In this document: piece by piece, positions 5,364-10,074 of the stretch
Layout: each line of letters starts with the position of its first letter
Numbering within the stretch: position 1 is the stretch's first letter
From: an uncultured Oscillospiraceae bacterium
Lineage (GTDB): Bacteria > Bacillota > Clostridia > Oscillospirales > Acutalibacteraceae
DNA length: 10,074 bases
Assembly: GCA_902490145.1 (NCBI GenBank)
Contig: CABUCT010000034.1
Location: forward strand, 1-10,074
Direction of reading: 5' to 3'
Position numbers and translations under genes: made by a program
The notes under the pieces: model-generated
Database searches by the model: none
Seen by the model: the letters and a program-made list of their open reading frames with translations, nothing else
What the model was told of the DNA's origin: nothing

Positions 5364-5394
5364 ATTATAACCCTATTATCCATATCAAAGTCAA
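5364..5394 (-). promoter_or_regulatory. promoter with a 19-bp spacer upstream of the Bce-like operon
   Basis: On the minus strand TTGACT (5389-5394) and a perfect TATAAT (5364-5369) are 19 bp apart. Over-long 19-20 bp spacers are the hallmark of promoters activated by MerR-type regulators. The spacer dyad is poor (ACTTTGATAT against ATAATAGGGT, about 6 of 10 symmetric positions). It would give a leader of about 155 nt before the Cys-rich gene. Control by the neighbouring MerR protein is possible, but this site does not match that regulator's clear operator at 6019-6038. Confidence 0.5.
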
Positions 5395-5428
5395 GAGCTA
5401 TAATAAGATTAGGTTTTTATTTTAAATT

Positions 5429-5463
5429 GGCTGCCTGTCAAAACTCGTTTTATGCAGATAGCC
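5429..5463. repeat. imperfect inverted repeat between the MerR gene and the Bce-like operon
   Basis: GGCTGCCTG (5429-5437) pairs with CAGATAGCC (5455-5463), with one mismatch and one G-U. Inside it AAAAC (5440-5444) pairs with GTTTT (5447-5451). No U-run follows on either strand, so it is a poor terminator candidate, though it is placed where the MerR transcript should end. Confidence 0.4.
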
Positions 5464-5532
5464 CGACGGAATATATCAGGTAAGTTCCGGGGCAGACCAA
5501 TGTTAATGCCGGGATTTTATAAATAACGCAGA

Positions 5533-5973
5533 TCAGCGATGTGCATTATCGTAAGACTTTTTAACATCGGCGGGAAGCCCACTTGGATCAGTATTTTTAA
5601 CTCTTGTTTCATTGCCGTCTTTTTCTGCCTCACTATAATACCAGCATTTGTATTTAATCATATCCAACGCCTTTTGTAATTTGCTTATTTCAGACTCAAT
5701 ATTTTCTTTTTGTTTAAAAAACATATCTTTTCTTTTGGAAATCGTTTTGTCTCCCAAAGTACACCAGTGCATAAATTCTTTTATATCTTTTATTTGCATA
5801 CCGGATTTTTTTAAACATTCAATCAGCCTCAGTGCTTCAATAGTTTGATCATTAAATTTTCTGACACCTGATTTGTCTCTTTCCAAAGTAATCAGAAGAC
5901 CTTCTTTATCATAATACCTTAATGTCGGCACAGACAAATTAAACATTTCTGATACTTCACCGATAGAATACAT
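5533..5973 (-). CDS. MerR-family transcriptional regulator (AdhR/NmlR-like)
   Basis: A 146-residue regulator. The N-terminal winged helix-turn-helix is classic MerR (YSIGEVSEMFNLSVPTLRYY, residues 2-21, then DKEGLL and the wing ERDKSGVRKF). A MQIKDIKEFMHWCTLGDKT segment and a long dimerisation helix (about 79-107: ISKRKDMFFKQKENIESEIS, LQKALDMI) follow. The W-C-x-x-G-D-x-T stretch is typical of the AdhR/NmlR-like group that responds to aldehydes and electrophiles; that inducer is only an inference. GGAGG precedes the ATG. The gene diverges from the hydrolase gene across 117 bp that hold a perfect-arm MerR operator, so it very likely activates the hydrolase and may repress itself. The C-terminal 30 residues are hydrophilic and show no known motif. 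Confidence 0.85.
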   Translation of the reverse strand: MYSIGEVSEMFNLSVPTLRYYDKEGLLITLERDKSGVRKFNDQTIEALRLIECLKKSGMQIKDIKEFMHWCTLGDKTISKRKDMFFKQKENIESEISKLQKALDMIKYKCWYYSEAEKDGNETRVKNTDPSGLPADVKKSYDNAHR

Positions 5974-6015
5974 TTTATACCTCCAAAAAACTTATAAATA
6001 ATTCAAAATCACATA

Positions 6016-6046
6016 TTGACCTAAAGTTAAGTTTAGGTGTTATAAT
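6016..6046 (+). promoter_or_regulatory. MerR-type promoter/operator of the hydrolase gene
   Basis: TTGACC (6016-6021) and TATAAT (6041-6046) are separated by 19 bp. A dyad with perfect 7-bp arms, ACCTAAA (6019-6025) and TTTAGGT (6032-6038), occupies the spacer. This is the canonical MerR architecture, in which the activator untwists an over-long spacer. The divergent MerR gene next door is the obvious regulator. AAGGAGG at 6076-6082 serves the ATG at 6091. Confidence 0.88.
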
Positions 6047-6090
6047 TATATTAACACAATAAAATGAAGCATGTCAAGGAGGACTAAACC

Positions 6091-7062
6091 ATGAATGAAA
6101 ATTTAAAACTTGTGAGTGTCTGGGATAAAACATTTCCAAAAAGTGAAAAAGTTAAACATAGAAAGGTAGTATTCCATAATCGATTTGGGATAACGCTTGC
6201 AGGAGATCTTTATGAACCTAAAAACAGCTTCGGAAAGTTGCCCGCAATTTCGGTTTGCGGTCCGTTTGGAGCGGTAAAAGAACAAGCCAGTGGTCTTTAT
6301 GCTCAAACCATGGCTGAGAAAGGCTTTATAACTCTTGCTTTTGATCCATCATTCACCGGAGAAAGCGGAGGAACTCCCCGTTATGTGGCATCGCCCGATA
6401 TTAATACTGAAGATTTTCAGGCATCGGTCGATTTCCTTTCAACGCTTGAAAACGTCGATGAAAATAAAATAGGCATTATCGGAATTTGCGGTTGGGGCGG
6501 TCTTGCTCTTAATGTTTCATCTATTGATACCCGCATAAAAGCAACGGTTGCCTCAACGATGTATGATATGAGCAGGGTTAATCACAAAGGATATTTTGAC
6601 AGTTTAAATGAGGAAGAACTATACAAACTAAAGGAATCGTTAAATGCTCAGAGAACAGAAGATTATAAAAACGGTGAATATAAATTAGGAGGAGGTGTTG
6701 TAGATCCACTTCCGGATGATGCCCCGTTTTATGTTAAAGATTATTATGATTACTATAAAACAAACAGAGGATACCATGAAAGAAGCTTAAATTCTAACGG
6801 CGGGTGGAATATGACGTCTGCATTATCTTTTATTAACACACCGCAGCTTACATTTAGCCACGAAATAAGAAATGCGGTATTAATTATTCACGGTCAGAAA
6901 GCTCATTCATGTTATTTTAGTAAAGACGCTTTTAAAAAGCTTAAAGGAGATAATAAAGAATTATTAATAATACCGGATGCGGTTCATACAGATTTGTATG
7001 ATAGATTAGATATAATTCCATTTGATAGACTTCAAACGTTTTTCAAGGAAAACTTAAAATAG
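6091..7062 (+). CDS. alpha/beta hydrolase with a probable Cys nucleophile
   Basis: A 323-residue cytoplasmic alpha/beta hydrolase of the YcjY/dienelactone-hydrolase-like group, with no signal peptide. Residues 27-41 (VFHNRFGITLAGDLY) and 50-60 (LPAISVCGPFG, oxyanion region) start the fold. The nucleophile elbow is GICGWGG (131-137), so the usual G-x-S-x-G serine is replaced by C133, as in dienelactone hydrolase. The catalytic histidine is probably H299 (DAVHTDLYD); I cannot assign the acid securely near IIHGQKAHS (265-273). AAGGAGG lies 8 bp before the ATG. The gene is driven by the MerR-type promoter and faces away from the MerR gene, so it is probably an inducible stress or detoxification enzyme. 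The substrate is unknown. Confidence 0.82.
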   Translation: MNENLKLVSVWDKTFPKSEKVKHRKVVFHNRFGITLAGDLYEPKNSFGKLPAISVCGPFGAVKEQASGLYAQTMAEKGFITLAFDPSFTGESGGTPRYVASPDINTEDFQASVDFLSTLENVDENKIGIIGICGWGGLALNVSSIDTRIKATVASTMYDMSRVNHKGYFDSLNEEELYKLKESLNAQRTEDYKNGEYKLGGGVVDPLPDDAPFYVKDYYDYYKTNRGYHERSLNSNGGWNMTSALSFINTPQLTFSHEIRNAVLIIHGQKAHSCYFSKDAFKKLKGDNKELLIIPDAVHTDLYDRLDIIPFDRLQTFFKENLK

Positions 7063-7145
7063 CACCATTATAATTAAAATGACGAACTTTCCGGTTTTAC
7101 AAGCTTGTATCCTGATTTTATCGCTTATAAAAACAGATAATTCTT

Positions 7146-7190
7146 GTGTGATACTAATTTATAGACAAACTTTTTATGGTGTGATACAAT
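7146..7190 (+). promoter_or_regulatory. promoter of the short-chain dehydrogenase gene with paired repeats
   Basis: TAGACA (7162-7167) and TACAAT (7185-7190) are 17 bp apart. GTGTGATAC occurs twice (7146-7154 and 7179-7187), 33 bp or about three helical turns apart, and the second copy overlaps the -10 box. The pair could be a repressor site; this is inferred from position only. Confidence 0.55.
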
Positions 7191-7231
7191 AACCCTTGCG
7201 AAATATTAATAAAGCGAAGGTCGTTGTTTTT

Positions 7232-8020
7232 ATGCATAAAATAGTATTTATTACAGGCGGGAGTTCGGGAATCGGGCTTGCCGCTGCAAAAGCATTGTCT
7301 CAAAAGGGATGCACTGTTTATGAAATGAGCCGCAAACCTTCCTCTTATGAGAATATTCATCATATTACCGGCGATGTGACAAAGCCGAGTGAAATCAAAA
7401 CAGCAGTAGATACAGTTATTTCAAACGAGGGAAGAATTGATGTTTTGATAAATAATGCAGGGTTCGGAATTTCAGGCTGTGCCGAATTTACAGAACAAGA
7501 AGCGGCAGAAAAGCAAATGAAGGTTAACTTTTTGGGCTGTGCAAATGTGTGCCGATATGTTATCCCCGTTATGCGTGAATCCGGAGGCAGGATCGTAAAC
7601 ATTTCTTCGGTAGCGGCCGCTGTTCCAATTCCGTTTCAGGCCTTTTATTCTGCTTCAAAGGCGGCGATCAACGCCTATTCCATGGCACTGCAAATTGAGG
7701 TAAAGCCATTTGGGATCTCGGTTTGTGCCGTTATGCCCGGAGATATAAAAACTAATTTTACTAAAGCCAGAGAAAAACAGCTCTTTGGAGATGATATTTA
7801 CAACGGCAGAATCGGTCGCTCAGTTCAAAAAATGGAACATGATGAGCAAAACGGAATGTCGCCCGAAAAGGCGGGAGAATATATAGCCAAAATTTCACTC
7901 AAAAAAAGGGTGAAGCCATTGTATGCGATTCGGGCTGATTATAAATTTATAACAATTTTGGCAAAACTTCTGCCGTCGGGAGCACTTAACTTTATTGTAG
8001 GGAAGCTCTACGCACGGTGA
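7232..8020 (+). CDS. short-chain dehydrogenase/reductase (SDR)
   Basis: A 262-residue classical SDR with a complete Rossmann fold and active site: TGGSSGIG cofactor motif (8-15), D48 in GDVT, NNAG (74-77), the catalytic set N99, S125/S126 (NISSVA), Y139 and K143 (YSASK), and PGDIKTNF after strand six. An S-R-K segment after the second strand (33-35) suggests preference for NADP(H), an inference. I start at the ATG at 7232, which leads straight into the first strand; a TTG at 7196 in frame would add 12 residues but sits right at the -10 box of the likely promoter. The ribosome site (GAAGG) is weak. It follows the hydrolase gene with its own promoter and converges on the pyr operon. Substrate unknown. 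Confidence 0.85.
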   Translation: MHKIVFITGGSSGIGLAAAKALSQKGCTVYEMSRKPSSYENIHHITGDVTKPSEIKTAVDTVISNEGRIDVLINNAGFGISGCAEFTEQEAAEKQMKVNFLGCANVCRYVIPVMRESGGRIVNISSVAAAVPIPFQAFYSASKAAINAYSMALQIEVKPFGISVCAVMPGDIKTNFTKAREKQLFGDDIYNGRIGRSVQKMEHDEQNGMSPEKAGEYIAKISLKKRVKPLYAIRADYKFITILAKLLPSGALNFIVGKLYAR

Positions 8021-8065
8021 ATATGATGGCATCTGAGAAAATTTTGCTTAATAAATTCTTACTAT

Positions 8066-8110
8066 AAAAGGAATCCCGCAGAAAGATCTGTTCTGCGGGA
8101 TTTTATGTTT
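8066..8110. terminator. strong bidirectional terminator between SDR and pyrI
   Basis: A perfect 12-bp stem (8072-8083 with 8091-8102) with a 7-nt loop, T-rich on the right and A-rich on the left, so it can end both the plus-strand SDR transcript and the minus-strand pyr operon. Confidence 0.92.
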
Positions 8111-8126
8111 TAAATACTGATTTAAA

Positions 8127-8540
8127 TTAAGCTTTGGTATCGCAGTATATACAACGATAAATGCCCTTTTCCCGATCGGTCAGCTTGAAAATATGATGTA
8201 TATCCTGTTCGGTGGACGTAATGCAGCGGGGGTTTTTGCAGGTGAGGATATCGGTCAGCGTTTCAGGAAGATCAATATGCTTTTTTTCCACAACTTCGCC
8301 GTTTTTAATGATGTCTATTGTGATGTTGGGGCTGATGAAGCCAAGTACATCAAAATCAATATCTATATCGCGGTCGATTTTGATAATATCTTTTTTGCCG
8401 GTTTTTTTACTTGGAACATTGCGAAGAAGTGCGACCGAGCATTCCAAATTGTCCAAAGAAAGTAATCCGTAAATCTGCATAGCCTTTCCGCAGGCGATAT
8501 GGTCGATAACAATACCGTTTTTCATAGAATCAACACGCAA
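8127..8540 (-). CDS. pyrI: aspartate carbamoyltransferase regulatory subunit
   Basis: A 137-residue PyrI, which binds nucleotide effectors and holds catalytic PyrB trimers together in the first committed step of pyrimidine synthesis. The allosteric domain starts with the usual KNGIVIDHI and SVALLRNVPS stretches; the zinc domain has all four cysteines, C101 and C106 (CKNPRC) and C130 and C133 (CIYC). I accept the TTG start at 8538-8540: GGAGG is 9 bp before it, and the resulting MRVDSMKNG lines up with clostridial PyrI starts. An ATG at 8525 is too far from that site. It begins one base after the pyrB stop, so translation is coupled. Effector response cannot be read from sequence. Confidence 0.95.
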   Translation of the reverse strand: MRVDSMKNGIVIDHIACGKAMQIYGLLSLDNLECSVALLRNVPSKKTGKKDIIKIDRDIDIDFDVLGFISPNITIDIIKNGEVVEKKHIDLPETLTDILTCKNPRCITSTEQDIHHIFKLTDREKGIYRCIYCDTKA

Positions 8541-8541
8541 T

Positions 8542-9456
8542 TTATTCCACCTCCAATAACTTTAAAATAAGTGCCATGCGAATAAATTTTCCGTTTTTCG
8601 CCTGTTTGAAATAACAGGCTCTTTTATCACTGTCAACTGCAGTAGAAATTTCGTTTACCCTTGGAAGAGGATGCAAAATTATCATGTCGTCTTTTGCGGT
8701 TTTAAGCTTGTCGGGTGTCAAAATATAGCTGTCTTTAAGCCTTAAATAATCCTCTTCATTAAAGAAGCGTTCCTTTTGAACCCTGGTCATATAAAGTACG
8801 TCAAGATCAGGCATGGCTTCTTCAAGCGAATCAGTCTGAGTATAAGAAAGTCCTTTCGACTTGATGTGTGCATCCTTGACATAGCTTGGAAGCTTAAGTT
8901 CTTCCGGAGAGATGAGAACGAATTTAACGCCGCTGTATCTTGACATTGCGGCAATGAGCGAATGCACCGTTCTTCCGAATTTAAGGTCACCGCAAAAACC
9001 AATTGTGAGATTTTCAAATTTGCCCTTTTCACGCTTTATGGTCAAAAGGTCAGTGAGGGTTTGAGTTGGATGATTGTGACCGCCGTCACCGGCATTGATG
9101 ATCGGAACTTCGCTTCTCATTGATGCAACAAGCGGAGCACCTTCCTTTGGATGACGCATAGCGATAATGTCGGCATAGCCGCTTACGACCGCCACGGTAT
9201 CGGACACGCTTTCACCTTTTGCTGACGAGCTTGACGCCGCTTCGGAAAATCCAAGCACATTTCCTCCAAGTTCCATCATTGCGGCTTCAAAGGAAAGGCG
9301 GGTGCGGGTAGACGGTTCAAAGAAAAGGGTTGCAAGCTTTTTATAGCGGCATTTTTCTCTGTAATTTTCAGGATGAGCGATGATATCGTTTGCCGTAGCT
9401 ATCAGCTCTTCGATTTCTTCGGATGACAGATCCAGTATATCGATCAGACTTCTCAT
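8542..9456 (-). CDS. pyrB: aspartate carbamoyltransferase catalytic subunit
   Basis: A 304-residue PyrB, which condenses carbamoyl phosphate and aspartate in pyrimidine biosynthesis. Carbamoyl-phosphate binding motif STRTR (49-53, in FFEPSTRTRLSFE), the SAKGES loop (78-83), HPTQ (129-132, GDGGHNHPTQTLTDL), TRVQKER (224-230) and HPLPR (262-266) are all present, so the enzyme should be active. Length is normal for the family. The ATG overlaps the pyrE stop in an ATGA, and pyrI follows one base downstream. The three genes form a tightly coupled pyrE-pyrB-pyrI operon that is read leftwards and ends at the terminator at 8066-8110. Confidence 0.97.
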   Translation of the reverse strand: MRSLIDILDLSSEEIEELIATANDIIAHPENYREKCRYKKLATLFFEPSTRTRLSFEAAMMELGGNVLGFSEAASSSSAKGESVSDTVAVVSGYADIIAMRHPKEGAPLVASMRSEVPIINAGDGGHNHPTQTLTDLLTIKREKGKFENLTIGFCGDLKFGRTVHSLIAAMSRYSGVKFVLISPEELKLPSYVKDAHIKSKGLSYTQTDSLEEAMPDLDVLYMTRVQKERFFNEEDYLRLKDSYILTPDKLKTAKDDMIILHPLPRVNEISTAVDSDKRACYFKQAKNGKFIRMALILKLLEVE

Positions 9457-10074
9457 TTTGTTCCCTCCGTGATCCAGCTTTCATCCGACGGATTGTTGCG
9501 GAAAGCAATCAAACGTTTTACATCTTCGGGTTTTATATAATTTTCTTCGGCAGCAATGGTGGCAATGGTGTCGAAATTTGTAAGGCTGATATTTTTAACA
9601 TCGGCGTTCTTTAAACGCTCAAGCCCTTTTTTCATGCCATAGGTGAAAATGCTGACAACTCCGAGAACCTCTGCCCCTGCTTCACGAAGAACATTTACTA
9701 CTTCGATAACGCTTCCGCCTGTTGAAATCAGATCCTCAACAACGACCACCTTTTGGCCCTTTTCAAGTTTTCCTTCAATTTGATTTCCTCTTCCGTGATC
9801 CTTTGCACCCGAGCGGACATATCCCATGGGAAGTCCGAGGATGTGTGCAGTTATAGCAGCATGGGCGATACCGGCGGTGGATGTTCCCATAAGAACCTCA
9901 ACGTCGGGGTATTCAGACTTTACGGTTTCAGCCAAAGCGTTTTCAACATCGTTTCTCACTTGTGGTGCGGTCAGAGTCAGGCGATTGTCGCAGTAAACCG
10001 GACTTTTTATTCCGCTTGCCCATGTGAACGGCTCATCAGGACGGAAAAATACGGCTTTAATAGACAGAAGATCC
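9453..10074 (-). CDS. pyrE: orotate phosphoribosyltransferase, 5' end outside the window
   Basis: 206 residues are visible to the stop; the frame stays open to the window end, so the true start lies further right and only some 10-20 residues are probably missing. The enzyme joins orotate to PRPP to give OMP. The segment FTWASGIKSPVYCDNR is the N-terminal substrate loop, KDHGRGNQIEG is the mobile catalytic loop, and VVVVEDLISTGGS is the PRPP-binding motif. An internal ATG at 9957-9959 is not the start, because it would remove the N-terminal fold. The stop overlaps the pyrB start by 4 bp. The leader and promoter that regulate the operon are not in the window. Confidence 0.95.
   Translation of the reverse strand, partial: DLLSIKAVFFRPDEPFTWASGIKSPVYCDNRLTLTAPQVRNDVENALAETVKSEYPDVEVLMGTSTAGIAHAAITAHILGLPMGYVRSGAKDHGRGNQIEGKLEKGQKVVVVEDLISTGGSVIEVVNVLREAGAEVLGVVSIFTYGMKKGLERLKNADVKNISLTNFDTIATIAAEENYIKPEDVKRLIAFRNNPSDESWITEGTK

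Larger units (their letters stand above)
5204..5532. other. upstream region of the Bce-like operon
   Basis: No gene is supportable in these 329 bp. The region holds a minus-strand promoter with a 19-bp spacer (5364-5394) and an imperfect inverted repeat (5429-5463), both listed separately. The plus-strand frame at 5108-5359 has no ribosome site and largely mirrors the Cys-rich gene and AT-rich leader. Confidence 0.5.

Noticed and set aside
7196..7231. TTG start extending the SDR by 12 residues
   Set aside because: It lies only 6 bp after the likely -10 box, at the expected transcription start, and the extension precedes the first Rossmann strand without similarity to the family.
1..10074. 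CRISPR array, rRNA genes or complete insertion sequence
   Set aside because: No regularly spaced repeats, rRNA signatures, transposase motifs or terminal inverted repeats were found on either strand.

Overview
The window looks like a chromosomal segment of a low-GC Gram-positive anaerobe, most likely Clostridia of the Ruminococcus/Oscillospira type. This rests on AT-rich DNA, strong AGGAGG ribosome sites, U-tailed intrinsic terminators, a Bce-type two-component system, small clostridial Cys-rich and ribbon-helix-helix proteins, and a separate pyrI. The genus is not determinable from the sequence alone.

Left part (1-3300) is accessory DNA full of wreckage. It starts with the 3' half of a RelE/ParE toxin followed by an intact antitoxin gene and a strong terminator. 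A 480-bp gap follows, holding a bidirectional terminator and two 31-bp direct repeats that lead into a small ribbon-helix-helix regulator gene (928-1101). Next, on the minus strand, is a toxin/immunity-type array: a 183-residue protein with a phage-head-like Cys/His motif and a toxin-type tail, an immunity-like gene, a 58-codon fossil of a second toxin tail with an in-frame stop, and a second immunity-like paralogue. Two 65/66-bp promoter-like direct repeats bracket the array, and the leader in front of the toxin contains competing hairpins and two U-tailed stems. A broken small gene (3057-3269) lies behind it.

Centre (3312-5973): a minus-strand operon encodes a Cys-rich small protein, a BceR-like response regulator and a BceS-like histidine kinase. 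The BceAB transporter usually next to such a pair is not in the window. A promoter with a 19-bp spacer lies upstream. Then comes a MerR regulator (minus), divergent from an alpha/beta hydrolase (plus). Between the two is a textbook MerR promoter: a 19-bp spacer and a dyad with perfect 7-bp arms.

Right part (7232-10074): a short-chain dehydrogenase (plus) converges on the pyrimidine operon pyrE-pyrB-pyrI (minus) across a strong bidirectional terminator. pyrE runs off the window end. These are ordinary core genes.

The most notable region is 1240-3030, where toxin-tail debris, duplicated immunity genes, repeated promoter-like modules and a structured leader sit together.
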